Origin: Batrachochytrium dendrobatidis JAM81
Taxonomy: Eukaryota > Chytridiomycota > Chytridiomycetes > Rhizophydiales
Assembly: GCF_000203795.2 (NCBI RefSeq)
Contig: NW_006281099.1
Coordinates: 1,166,690 to 1,230,689, forward strand
Reading direction: 5' to 3'
Length of the DNA: 64,000 bases
Below, in pieces: positions 25,279 to 36,900 of this stretch. The position numbers and the translations under genes are program-made. Each line of letters opens with the position of its first letter. Position 1 is the stretch's first letter. Under the pieces are notes generated by a model. That model ran no database searches. It saw nothing but the letters and a program-made list of their open reading frames with translations, and had not been told where the DNA came from.

Positions 25279-25614
25279 ATTAAACATCTTGCGGTCATGC
25301 CGTGGTGTAGTTGGGTAACTAGCCGATCCAATAACTTGTTTTTATACCAGTTGAATACAATACATGGCAATCTGATGCATGCAAATCTAGAGTCCAAAAT
25401 GTTCAGTTTGTGATGTATGAGCAGATTTGCAATACTATGCGTATCTGGATACTGAAAATATTTATCATGCAATACTTTGAGATTTAACTCGGCACAACCC
25501 TATTACAGTCAAAAAGTCCATGGTTGCTACCAAAACAAGCTGATTTGCTATATTTGATTTCATTCAGCGATGGATTAAAGTTTAATAAAATGCATTCAAC
25601 ATTTTGATTGCTTT
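25279..25614. other. Convergent intergenic spacer, nothing recognised
   Basis: 336 bp between the 3' ends of the enolase-phosphatase and RP2-like genes, AT-rich, presumably holding both 3' UTRs. The minus-strand frame at 25101-25472 overlaps the true terminal exon of the phosphatase gene and is a shadow. Confidence 0.5.
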
Positions 25615-27381
25615 TTAGTTGCAAGGCAATTTGTCAATGAGGGAACGCAAGGCACTGATTTCGGTCAGATCGGTCACCCACACGATACGACCGCTTTGTG
25701 ACGTGTGTTTATCTTCAACTGGAGTCTGGCTTGTAGCCATGATGTAAATAAATGTAAAGGCATTTTGGGCGGCCTGCTCAAAAATTGAGTGTGGTAGATC
25801 TGCTGCAGGAATTTTTTTTGCACCATGTATTTTTGACTATGGATAAACAGCAGCATTTTCAAAAGTGTTACAAAATGTTCTGCTAGTATAGTAATGCAAT
25901 CTGATAGGCTGTAGATTGATTTTAAACCTACTATAGGAATATCCAGAATGATGTCGTGGATAATATCTAAGCTATTCCCAAGTGCCACCACAATATAAAT
26001 CTATAGTTCAACGTATTATTTCGGCAATTAGCCAGCTGTAAAACATACTGCAGATTAAAACTTTTACAAGTTCATCTCAACTGTACCTTTTTTGTTTGGA
26101 AAAGATTGGCCAGTACAGAAAATGTAGATGGAACTGGACAATTGACACCTTTTGTGTCTACAGCTGGCACAGACTCGCCAGTTGGCGCTTTTATGTCCCA
26201 GTCGTCCATCTCCTATTTGTACCAGAGTGAATTCAGATAAAATTAACATCAAGTATATAAGCTAAAATAAACACGATGCATTCAAAAACATGATCTTCAC
26301 TTACATCTGGCGATTTTAAAATCTGGTAGTTTTTGCCAGTTGTGTCATTAAAATCAAATACTTCATGCCACACGTTATTTAATACATCGAATTTGGCAAC
26401 TCGGAATTGCTCTGAAATTATCAAAAACAAGTGTTGGTATTCAAATAGTTGGCAATTTGTAATAAATTCAAGAAATCCCAAAATGCTCACCGTTTAGCTC
26501 AGGATAGGCGTATCGAAAACATCCTATTTGTATTTTTGAGGAAGTTTCAATAACTGGTTGTGTGTGTGTATACAAGCTTAGCTTGATATCAGTACATCCT
26601 TTTAATCTAAAATATATAGCATATTTAAGGAAAAAATTGTATTTAAAAAAAACTAGTCGATGCAATATACGACCGACTATTACCTAATTTGTTGTGCAGC
26701 AGCAACAATCACACAGTGATGACAGTCACGAATAAATACGGATCCTTCACATGGAGCAATTAAGATGAACGTATTTTCGCAACAATCAATCGTAACTTGA
26801 GCCGATATATCCATCACAAACAGTGCCGCATTCTACACATTAATGTTCAAAAAGTCGTCAAATCCATTAATAAGATCATGTCAGATTTAATAAGATTCAA
26901 ATAAACGTTATGAATGATAATTCCAAACCTTGCAATCTTCAATAGTGAAGGGAACATTTTTTGGAATTGTGTTTGGAAGTTTGGTACATTGAGTGCCTTG
27001 AACACGACTGAATGTAAACGCGGACAAGTCAGGTCGAATGACAGTCGATATTGGTAAAGACTGGATAGTGGATGATGGCTCTTGAGTAAATGAAGTGCTG
27101 TTTGATTCCATTATCGATGTTGATTTAGGTTGAGTTGATACATTTTGACCTAGTTTGTGTATTCAGATATTAGCAAATTGGATGATAGTGTCACCAAGCA
27201 GAGGCTAAAAACAGATAATGTAATATACGATATAATAGTCGTCTACGTCTATAATTACGTTAAAGCGCTCACCTGGAATGGATTCTATTGTATTAGTGGG
27301 TTTTTGGCTATTACTTTTTAAATCCACACTAACGGTATTAGATTTGAAAGCGCAACATGGCAGATAGCTTGCCCAAACCAT
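25615..27381 (-). CDS. RP2: RP2 (XRP2) homologue: TBCC-domain GTPase-activating protein for Arl3
   Basis: Eight minus-strand exons: 27273-27381, 26929-27149, 26684-26832, 26491-26606, 26305-26411, 26087-26212, 25928-26000, 25615-25802, giving 362 aa (human RP2 350). The C-CAP/TBCC beta-helix covers about residues 75-215: DCKNAALFVMD, VTIDCC, GSVFIRDC, QPVIETSS, IGCFRYAYPELN. The arginine finger and its partner glutamate are kept at the right spacing: QQIR (Arg160) and QPVIE (Glu180), 20 residues apart as in human Arg118/Glu138. RP2 acts on Arl3 to release lipidated cargo at the cilium base. The N-terminus MVWASYLPCC lacks the Gly2 of animal RP2 but has a Cys pair that might be palmitoylated. 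The donors after exons 2 and 7 are weak (gtttgg, gtttaa), so the last two junctions are the least certain. Confidence 0.87.
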
Positions 27382-27508
27382 TAAATAACTATGACAAGGT
27401 AGTTAAATTCGTATTTTTATGTTGGGTAAAAAGCTTGAACACGATGCATTGAAACAACCGTCTAAACTATAATCGAGTCAACTAAGGCATTTACAACTGT
27501 TTATTGAA

Positions 27509-27847
27509 TCAAACATGATTAGTGCTGTAAAGTGCTGTTAAATTTGAATCATTCCCGGCAATGAATCTAAAATAGCAAATAGAATGAGTAGCAGTGGATT
27601 TAGTAATCTAAAATGAACATCCATTAAAGCAGATACATCGACTTGACACTCACAATATGTCTAGATAATCGGTTGATGTGTCACAGAGAGATTCCAATGT
27701 CGGAGGACGGAGCGAGAGCGGACAATAGGACTGAGTTGTATGGTGCTGAGGAGACTGAGATTGTTTAATGATCAAATCAGGCATTTTCATGGCCTGAAGC
27801 TGATGTGACAGTACATTTGTCTTGTCATGGTTCATGCCAGATTCCAA
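27509..27847 (-). CDS. Possible small protein gene, two exons, unrecognised
   Basis: An ATG at 27847 opens 64 codons; a good donor at 27653 and acceptor next to 27566 add 20 codons to a TGA at 27509-27511, for an 83-aa product. It is polar with a Ser/Pro/Leu-rich middle, and I see no family. The alternative is that this is random open sequence between RP2 and UBR7. Kept at low confidence because the splice sites join in frame. Confidence 0.25.
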
Positions 27848-27934
27848 TGTTTAAAGGTAGCAACAATGGTGACAAGAACGAGAGGAATTTTTTGGTTATA
27901 TAAACTCTATTTTTACCATGTTTTGGAAACATTT

Positions 27935-28330
27935 AGACAGCATCAAGCAGGCTACTGTTGCAGCCTTTTAGGAACGAGAGCTTTCGGTTCGTAGCACAAC
28001 ATGGTTGTTTTAAGTTAATGTGCAGATTATAGATAGAACACTGAGAATCGTGTCAAAACAAAACCAACACCAAGATCAGCAAGCAACCATCATTATATCA
28101 AATGAGGAACGTTGTATACTAATCAACAAAAACAGACTGTTGCAGACTGTTCAGCAAACTGACCATGTAAGCAAGTCAGATTGTCGCTGTTGTACAGGAA
28201 ACACGAGCGATAGATCATCTTGTTATTCGAATCAACAAACAATACTTGCAAAATAGAGCATCACCAAGGATGATGGTTGCTGACAAGTTGTTCATCCATT
28301 CTCATACCTATTGTTGCTAGCCTAAAACTG
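27935..28330 (+). repeat. Dispersed repeat family R2, copy b
   Basis: Contains the same ordered blocks as copies at 12.3, 33.3 and 54.7 kb: 'cagcatcaa.caggctactgttgcagc', 'cgtgtcaaaacaa', 'aagtcagattgtcgctg', 'cacgagcgatagatc', 'ttgctgacaa' and 'cattctcatacc..ttgttgctag'. No inverted termini or coding frame is evident. It occupies most of the 27.85-28.41 kb gap before UBR7. Confidence 0.55.
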
Positions 28331-28413
28331 AATTCAAGATTGATCGCCAGCAGCAAATCATCCCAATAATCACGTGCTACTGATTTCACTTTTTGCACAG
28401 TTGAATTCAACAT

Positions 28414-30182
28414 TTGCAGCTGCCAACAACAGAACGATCCATGGATCAACTTGCAGCAGTCGAAAACAACGATTCAGTGCTGCATGACACTATTACTGCT
28501 ACCGAGTATTTAGAGCAGCAGGAGGAGCTTGAAAAAGATGCCGCAGAGGCACTTCCATACGATTTTTCAGTGTGTTCTTACTCTCGAGGTATCTAGCCTA
28601 GTCCGAGTCTTGTATCATCATAGATACGACTGGCTGACTATAACACAATATTGTCTTTAAATAATAGGATATGTACTGCAAAAGGTGTATTCTTGTAAAA
28701 CCTGTGCCGTAGATGCTGGACAATTCGTTGGTGTTTGCTATGGCTGCTTGTAAGTTTAAACTTGTAGATACAAAGATCTTGTAAAGCTATGGTATTACTA
28801 TGGAAGTGCTGACTTGTTGTTGTAACTGTAGCGTATCGGTGTGTTCTTATCCCATAAATGCTTTATCCATCGGTGTACAACCCTAACAGTTTTACATTGA
28901 TGTGTTTTTAAATGATATATTAGTGCCATACTACTCATGAAGTAGTTGAGCTGTTTCAACGCAGACATTTTAGGTAATTTTATTTATGTTCAAATACTTG
29001 TTTCCATTGACAGTCTCTTAACGCTTTGAATAGATGCGATTGTGGCACGAAATGCATCAAAGGAACTCCGTGCATGTTAGATCCGCCAGGTCTACAGCAA
29101 GAAAAGTCTATTCAGTCCAATGTTGAAAACCGGTATAATCGAAATTTCGATGGAGTGTTTTGCGTGTGTTTGGAACCATACAATCCAGAAGTGGAAACAC
29201 GCACCATGTTTCAATGCGTTATATGTGAAGATTGGTTCCATGATGAATGTGTTTCCAAGGTAAGCGGATATCAATCATGATTTTTGATATCTTGATTCGA
29301 ATGAATAGCAATGATATTTAATTCATTACGTGTGTTTTAGGTTCCTGATGAAGATGCTTTTGAAGAGTTTCTCTGTAAAGCATGTGTTGTAAAACACCCA
29401 TTTCTTCAACGGTACATGCATGACCCGAAAATGTTTTGTCAGGTTGAATCTGACAAAACAAAAACAGTGGACGATTCTACTCCCACATTCAATGAGAACG
29501 GAAAACGTAAACTGGCCATGCCAGCCACTCAAGTTGATGTCCTCACAGACCTATCCAAGGTTGAAGAGGATGTTAATGTTGAATCAGACAGCATACAAAA
29601 CTGTATTATGCTGCCTATAAAGCTTGAATGCGTTCCAACACATCTTTTTGCGCTAACCAACTGGCATGAGAGGTTATGCCACTGCACTGATTGTATGGAC
29701 ATGTACGAACGTGAGCAATTAAGTTTTTTGTTTGAAACTTTGGAGGAATTCACAACTGAAAAGGATAGTGATGCAGGTATGGGATCCTTTTAGATACTTT
29801 TCACCATTGAGCTAGTCAAATCTAGTGCTTTAAACAGGACTTTTTTAACCTTGTAAAGAATCTAATTTTAATTTAGGACGGTCATTATTGGATGTTGGCA
29901 TGGAGCGCCTTGGCCAAATTGATTGTGTCAAGGCAATAAATGGTGTACATATCTACAACAAATTCAAAGACAACTTGATGGCATATTTGCGAGAATTCGG
30001 TGAACGTGGCCAAGTAGTTACCAAGAAAGATGTCGAAATTTTCTTTCAGGTAAATATGCTTGTTGATTTACGCTATATTAAAATAGGAGAATCACATTAA
30101 ATGTCTTGTTTTAACAATTACATACTTATGGTTTTAGAAGCAGCAGGAAATACAACACGCCAAGAAACGAGCAAGAATATGA
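28414..30182 (+). CDS. UBR7: UBR7 / Mlo2-type UBR-box and PHD-finger protein, putative E3 ubiquitin ligase
   Basis: Eight exons: 28414-28588, 28668-28749, 28832-28838, 28924-28973, 29034-29259, 29341-29776, 29877-30049, 30138-30182, giving 397 aa (388 from Met at 28441). The UBR box is VYSCKTCAVDAGQ, GVCYGCFVSCHTTHEVVELF and RRHFRCDCGTKC. The PHD finger follows: FCVCLEPYN, FQCVICEDWFHDECV, FLCKACV. Downstream, NWHERLCHCTDCMDMY matches the conserved C-terminal Cys segment of UBR7. Members are nuclear proteins proposed to ubiquitinate histones. Exon 3 is a 7-nt micro-exon (CGTATCG); it is needed to keep frame and gives the expected Cys-x3-Cys spacing. The tail ends in KKRARI, basic. Confidence 0.88.
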
Positions 30183-30340
30183 GCTCAGTTTGATCTTGAT
30201 AGTATTTGACAATTACAATGTGTTTTCAATGAAAAATAAATCTGTAATTTATTACAATGGTGGTTATCTAGTTTAATGTGAAATAACACAATAATGGACA
30301 AATAGGTTTTAAATCTTTTGTAAATGTGATTACAGGACAA

Positions 30341-31087
30341 TCATAATTCTGTTTTGGACTGCTCATGCAGCATTTTAGACTGTCTGTAGAGGGCAATCAC
30401 TTGTTCACGCTCTCTGAGCAATGCAATCTTTTCAACTGGTGCCAGATCCTTGAGCTTGCGCTTACGGCCAATTTTTGTATCAGAAAATGTACCAGATTCA
30501 ATTGCCTGCTCTTTTTGCCTCTTGAGTCTCCGAGCTCGCTCTAGCTTGTCTTCATCTGCAGCATTGGCATCGTCATAAAGAGGTTTCTTTGGCATGGGAA
30601 CATACTCTTTTCTAGCCTTTGGTTTGACAGTGATGTTGGGAGGTCTCTGGACAATTTGACCAAACTCGACATGATCTACTAGTTTTTTCTCTACTTCCAA
30701 TCCCCTTTGGAATGGCTGCTGTACTCCGTCCAAATTGGAATACTCCTCTTCATTACTTTTGCCATTTTTTTTGGATCCTTTATGTTGTTCCATCCATGCC
30801 TTGCGCTTAGCGTACTTGTTGGTAATGGACTTGGCTGTATGATTAACTATTCGTCTTAATTCATCCTCTTTTGCATGCAATTGATCCTTTGTAGTGATCA
30901 ACTTGCCATTTAAACCTTTTTTCGTCTTTTTTTCCGAGATGCTCTTTTTGAGTTCTGCCTTTGTTTCAATGGACTTTACAAACTTGAGATGCTCGCGATA
31001 CTTGCGAGGAAATCCTTGGGAAGTCGTGCCATAATCGCTTACTACTGGATCTCTTGTGCGATCCTTCATTTGTCGTGATTTTCCCAT
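30341..31087 (-). CDS. CCDC137-like nuclear/nucleolar coiled-coil protein
   Basis: A single exon of 248 aa, strongly basic. Two segments resemble animal CCDC137: FGQIVQRPPNITVKPKARK, compared with the conserved FGEV..QPPELT.RP block, and near the end LLREREQVIALYRQSK, compared with the terminal helix of that family. The middle has Lys/Arg-rich stretches (NKYAKRKAWMEQHK, GRKRKLKDL) fitting nuclear or nucleolar location. CCDC137 proteins are RNA-associated nucleolar factors of uncertain role. The assignment rests on remembered motif similarity, so moderate confidence. The gene is convergent with UBR7, 158 bp apart. Confidence 0.6.
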   Translation of the reverse strand: MGKSRQMKDRTRDPVVSDYGTTSQGFPRKYREHLKFVKSIETKAELKKSISEKKTKKGLNGKLITTKDQLHAKEDELRRIVNHTAKSITNKYAKRKAWMEQHKGSKKNGKSNEEEYSNLDGVQQPFQRGLEVEKKLVDHVEFGQIVQRPPNITVKPKARKEYVPMPKKPLYDDANAADEDKLERARRLKRQKEQAIESGTFSDTKIGRKRKLKDLAPVEKIALLREREQVIALYRQSKMLHEQSKTEL

Positions 31088-31111
31088 TGCTGCAAATATT
31101 GAACCTATATC

Positions 31112-31762
31112 ACAACCGTATTCACGTAAAATAAAACATTAAATAAGAAACTGAAATACATAATAGACATCCAGTTTTGTAGGATGGATGTCGCCAAATT
31201 TACTGAGCAGCATGTTCCCTTCAACTCATTAAAGGTTATAGGTCCTTGTGCTCATTTTTGTATAAAACAGCTAAATGAATGTTCACATCACAGTTCCAGT
31301 CAATTCTAGACTTGCTCAACCTTTAGCTCTTTTTCCATCCAAACCAAATATTGGATGATTGACATGAAGACAATAGTTGGATTCTCGAGACATACAATCC
31401 TTGTTTTCTTCAACTGAAACGCAAGCACATGGGATTTAGAATACAGTAAAGTGGAGTTTGTATGGAGTTGTATTGATAATATCACAACAGTCGAACCCAA
31501 TATCTGGATTGTAATGTATGAATTTTGTTTCAAACTTTGTGATCGTATAATGCATGACTACCAAAAAAGGAGAAAGAGATAATCAATTTAAGCCATAGTT
31601 TGTATGCATTATATGATGGTCGTTGTGTTTTGAAGAATTGAGAGTGTATCCAAGTCAATTTGTAGTGGGAGAGCGCAACGAATACCTGTTTAGTTTGAAG
31701 CAGAATAAAGAAGGTCTGCAAGATAAATACAGAAAAATATTTCATTTTACGTGAATATGGCT
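31112..31762. mobile_element. MITE-like element with inverted ends (copy 3)
   Basis: The left end ACAACCGTATTCACGTAAAA and the right end TTTTACGTGAATATGG form the same inverted repeat as the other copies; the element is about 650 bp. Minus-strand frames inside it (31306-31533, 31530-31745) are not conserved among copies and are not called. Confidence 0.6.
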
Positions 31763-31834
31763 TATTTGATTTTTATCTGTAGTAGAATCACGTGCAACAC
31801 AAGCAATCCAATGAAATGCGACCAGCTTATTTAT

Positions 31835-32170
31835 TGGTAATAAACATAATTCAACTCCAGTCAATCCCAAACTTGTTCAATCTTCAACTGAAGCGCAAAT
31901 ACATGAGATTTTAGGGTATAGCAAGATGGAGTTTGGTTGAAAACACTTAAACCCAATATCTGGATTGCAATGTATCAATCTGGTGATTGTACAGTGTGTA
32001 TGTCAAATGAGGGAAATCCCAGTTTAAAACTATAGCTTGTGCTACATAATAGATGTTGTGTCTATTAAAGTAGTCAATCTGTAGAATAACAAATATCTAG
32101 CCATTGTTTATTCCAAAGAAATAGAAATCACTGCAAGATGAAAGTTCCATTTACATGAATACACTGTAAT
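31835..32170. mobile_element. Degenerate related MITE copy adjoining copy 3
   Basis: The stretch repeats internal blocks of the neighbouring element ('ccagtcaat', 'cttgttcaatctt', 'caatatctggattg') and finishes with CATTTACATGAATACACTGT, a mutated right end. The left end is not recognisable. The rest of the 31.1-32.4 kb gap shows no gene. Confidence 0.45.
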
Positions 32171-32364
32171 TGCAACCAATGAGCCAAATATAAAAACATT
32201 CGGCTTAGATGCTAAAACAAGACTAATGGCAAAATGATTCGAATACAAAATAGCCTTTTGATGCCAGCATATTCAAAGTGAAAAATAGACTTGCTTTATT
32301 ACAATGCTGCTGGGGTTTAACCATCACACCAAAATGCATGGCATGATTGCAACAACATCTATAA

Positions 32365-32904
32365 TCAAAAAATGACATTTGCAGCCAATACGATCGAGGC
32401 AACGATCAACATCAATGGCTGAACATGGCTAGACATGACACTGCTGGATGCAGGCTTGCTTCCTGGAGCAGGACTGGAAGTGCTTCCAGGTAGAGAAACG
32501 CTGGAGGAACTGCCAGGCGAGACAATGGTAGCAGTGCTATGAGCACCAGTAGATGCAGCAGGTGAAACGGTTGCTGCATCTACACACACACCTCCAACAT
32601 CAGGTATGTCCTTGGATTTACATATCTGTCCAAAGAAGCAGCTGGGAGCAGTACGCATCAGTCCACCGCACGGACCACCAAGTGATGCGATTGTAGAGCC
32701 AGTAGGTATACACATACCTGCAACAGTAGTGTCGATACCAGGTGGACGAGCGCATATATTTCCAGTTATGCATGGCAAAGGGGCTAAATTAGTGCCGCAT
32801 GAACTGCCAACATCGCCGGTTTGTTGAGCAGCAACACTAGCAATGGCTGCAAGTAAAACACCTGCAGAAAGAGTAGAAGGATTGGCAATCATGAATAGAA
32901 ACAA
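32365..32904 (-). CDS. Secreted Cys-rich protein, probably GPI-anchored
   Basis: A single exon of 179 aa. The N-terminus is a signal peptide (hydrophobic to about residue 26, likely cut near SVAAQ). Two tandem four-cysteine modules follow with alike spacing: C-x8-C-x5-C-x13-C, then C-x9-C-x5-C-x11-C. Each module has a GxxC opening, a G(N/Q)IC core and a G(M/V)C(I/V) close. A Ser/Pro/Thr-rich stalk (about residues 110-155) leads to a C-terminal hydrophobic tail (LMLIVASIVLAANVIF), the usual layout for GPI attachment. It is most likely a cell-surface protein; ligand unknown. Met at 32889 is an equally good start. Confidence 0.7.
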   Translation of the reverse strand: MFLFMIANPSTLSAGVLLAAIASVAAQQTGDVGSSCGTNLAPLPCITGNICARPPGIDTTVAGMCIPTGSTIASLGGPCGGLMRTAPSCFFGQICKSKDIPDVGGVCVDAATVSPAASTGAHSTATIVSPGSSSSVSLPGSTSSPAPGSKPASSSVMSSHVQPLMLIVASIVLAANVIF

Positions 32905-33910
32905 GTGAATAGGTTGAAAACAATGGGTTGAGTTGGATTATTCAACGTCCATGTCAATGGACTGCCATGCTATTATATCTGGGGTCAAGGCATGCCGTAG
33001 ACTGCCATTGAGCGACTTACAAATTCAACCGCCACGTGTAATTCATGTGTATTCCAGGTCTGGGACTCTGTTTGTATCGAGTCAAATAGGTCATGTTACC
33101 CTATGCTTTACATCAGATTGGACAGCCCAATAAGCTTGACATCAACAGTCTTGTTTAGATAAAGTTGGCGACAAAAAGTATGAGAACACAGAATAAAGTC
33201 GTTGTCTCAATCCGATTTCATCATGTTTTGAGAGTATCCTGATGGCATCAAACAAGTTGCTATTGCATCTTAACCAGAGTTTTTGATTTGTAGCCTTGCA
33301 CGATTGCTTTAGTTTATTGTGTACTCTATAAGTGAAACGCCAAAGATCGTGTCAGAACAAGACCAAGTCAAGAAAGTTGTCTTGTTGAATTGATGGATTA
33401 ACAAACTAGCCCTGCCGAAAAGTCAATTGTCGTGGAACAGAAGACACGAGCGATAAATAATCCTATCATTCAAATCAGTAGATGAACAATCCATTGATGT
33501 TACAAAAAACATCATCAAGAAATACGAGTGGTTGAATGAATTTTATGCAAATCGTCTTCAAACACATGATGCATACTGATGATTGCTGAAAATTTCTCAT
33601 TCTATATCTCCATTTTCATACCCTTTGTCGCCAGCTGTCATGACAGGATTGGAAATGCCGAGTTCAGTTTATTTGAAAAGCAGACCAGCATTATCTCATT
33701 CCATGAGTCAAATTTTTTAATTGAGATGCAGTAGTATGAGTATTTTAAAGTAGAGGTATTTATTTGTTCAATTGCATGCAAATCTAGCACTGACAGTCAG
33801 CCTACTCTTTCAAACATTGTTCCCTCGCTTTGGAAAAGCATATTCGCTAATTTCAACTTTTTAGAGGGTTTTTCGACAAAAAAATCTTATCCGCGTGTAA
33901 CTTGGCAATC
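32905..33910. other. Intergenic region carrying dispersed repeat R2, copy c (about 33235-33645)
   Basis: R2c runs in the same orientation as the other copies: 'gcatcaaacaagttgctattgcatc', 'gtgtcagaacaagacca', 'aagtcaattgtcg', 'cacgagcgataaat', 'cattcaaatcag', then 'ccattttcataccctttgtcgcc'. The remaining sequence to the RhoGEF start is AT-rich with no supported gene. Confidence 0.55.
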
Positions 33911-36900
33911 ATGGCTGCTATATCAGAAGATATTGCAAATTCGAGCATTCCACCCCCTACGCAGGCTCTGATAGACAAGGCAGACTTGGAAACGGGTAGC
34001 GTATTCGCAATAGATCCGGTTCAGCCTCGCATACTACCACAATATATTCCATTATCCAAACACAATTCGAGTAATACGCAAGAAATATTCATCGATTCCA
34101 TCCTAAAGCAAGACATTCAGAATTCGACTGGCGAAACACCGTCCAATTTCATTGTATCCACGCCCTCGCTCTCTTCAAACACACTACCAAGTCAAGGCAG
34201 TGCTGCCACTAATACACAGGATCCATTTGCTGATTTATCAACTTATATCACTGAACTGATAGAAAAAACATCAAGTACCGAATCTACACTCTCTAATGTG
34301 GCTGTAAATGGTCTAGAAGGCACAACTAAACTGGTATGTCCATGTTGACTACACATTAGAAATCGCGTTTACCTTGATTAAGCTTATTTTCTTGGTCTTT
34401 TACAAGTGAGTGGCCATTATATGATTTACAATTAACCCAGAACTGTGTGCATCAATTCATATTGTTTTTGAGCAGAGCTACGCTATTCAAGAAATCTTGA
34501 TACAATCTGGACAAACCAAGGAAAAGTTGAATATCAGCACAAAAGCCCAATTCATTCGTCTTGAAAAGCAATTGGTTGATATCAATCAGTGCTGCCAGTT
34601 ACTCAAAACTCATCTTCATGATTTAAATGCAACCCGAATTGATATTCTTGGTCGCTTAGTCACGCCTTCTACAATGGATCGAATAGCAAATATGAAATCT
34701 ACTGTAAAAGTCATTTTGCCACACCAGCGTCATGAACAGTCGGGAGGTCACAGTAATCATGGATCAATTGCTCCACAAACTAGAGCTTCTGTTGCAGTCA
34801 CATCACTTGATAGTCAAGAAAGCGATGCTTTTCTTGATATGGGTATATTTCCCAAAACGGGATTGGCAGCTGCCAATCACGTCAGTATGGCTCCAGTAGC
34901 GCCTAAAATGTTTGCCAAACTTCCTAAAGAGGTTACTGACGCAAATCTGCCTAAACCAGAGCTTATGCGATTATCTGCTCTTTATGAACTAATCGAAACA
35001 GAAGCTGATTATTGTCGTGATTTAATGACGATGATTAATGTGAGTTCTCATTGATGTATTACATATATATGTAAGCAGTCTACTATCAAACACCTAAATT
35101 AATCAACCATGCATATCTAAACTATTGAATTGTAGTTTCACAGAGCACAGCTTAGAGAAAGCAAAATTGTGTCTGAACAGGACAGTACCGCATTGTTTTC
35201 TAATATCGATCAGCTTTTATTGGCCAATCAGGTATCACAAATGTATAGGTGACCATTTTGATTTCAGAAACAGTATTCTCACTATATTATTGCCTGCTGT
35301 GCATAAAATGCATTGTATTTATAGGGACTGTTAGCAAAGCTTAAAGCGCGGCGTGATCTTAATCCAATAGTTCAGGAGATTGGTATATTACAAATGTATC
35401 AATGCTATGTATGAATACTTGAAATGATTAATAACCAAGCTTTATATTTTATACATTTGAATCACAAATAGGTGACGTGATCGCTGATTCAGCCAATGCA
35501 AGTTTTGATCAAATTGAATAGACTCTTAAAGCATACGAATGACTAATGCATCTTTATTTTTCATAGGCTCTTAAAGTGTACTCTATATATGCAGCAAATT
35601 ATCCTGCTGCCATGAAGCTTGCTTACAGCCTTCAAGGCCGACCAGAAGTGAAAGAGATGATGCAGGTAAATCCTGATGTCTAACTTGATTATTCTGTGCT
35701 AATCTATTTCTGCTGTCATACTAATTTTCCATTTTTAAACTATTTTGATAGAAATGGATGAACAACCCAGAAGTTCGTGGACTGAGTTTAGAATCATTTT
35801 TGGTAAATACTACTCAACAAATATTACAGTATGCTGCTAATATGATCTACACTAATAGTATGGTTGTATATGGAAATGTTTACAGATCAAACCAGTACAA
35901 AGAATTTGCAAGTATGTATATTTTTGATTTGATTTGATTTGATTTGATTTGGTTTGGTTGAAAAATAATGCTAACGCATATATATTGAACGGGTTGGTTA
36001 AATTATAAAATAGGTATCCTTTACTGCTAAGAGTACGTATCTACTTGTAAAGCCCACATAGTCTAATCGCTATCAGCGTGATTTGATTAAAATAACCGAT
36101 TGACATGATACTTGTTATAATTGGCAGGAATTAGAAAAACACACAGAGCGAGCAGGAAATACTGTGGATCAAGCCAATTTGCGAGCAGCCGCTGAAAAAA
36201 TTGAAGCTGTAGTTACATTGGTAAACGAAGCAACTCGAACTGCTGAAGAAAAACAGCGTATATTAAACTTGGAATCAAATATCGAGTCTCCGATTGTAAG
36301 TAATGAATCCATCTCAGCGTCAAAATAATAGATTGTCTTGTAGCAATGCCATTTAGACTCATTTTGTACTTTTCAGCCGCTTGGGTTTGCAGACAAAAAG
36401 CATATCAAAGATGGACCTCTTCTGCGACTAGCTGGAGGGAAAACTAAAGAAAGATACGTTCTTTTGTTCACAGATATGCTGCTCATTTGCAAAAGTCAAA
36501 AATCCCCAGGAAAATACGAGCTTGAATCTGGATATTCTTTGGCAGAGCTTTTACCACGACAAGAGTTTAAAGGTAGTTTTAATGCTTATATACCTGGCAC
36601 ACTAATAATATGGGTATATAAAACATTCTGTTTTTTAAACTATTGGAAAATTTTATAAAGATACCGTCAAGAGTCGTGGGATCAATATTGTGACTCTTAG
36701 TGTAATCACGTCAGACGACAAGGATACGATCGTATTTGCTTCCAGTAATGACGAAGATCGCCTCAAATGGATAGATGCATTTACGGTTGCATTTAAAGAT
36801 ATCACGGAAGAGCACCGATCTGCAGTACGAAGCACAATGAATTCCAATATGCTTAAACAGCCCAGTTTTAACGAAAGCGGCGGCTTGACATTCAGAGCAA

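Noticed and set aside
25674..25991. Minus-strand 105-codon frame as a separate gene
   Set aside because: It runs through an intron; joining 25928-26000 directly to 25615-25802 restores a frame with a sensible C-terminus for the RP2 homologue.
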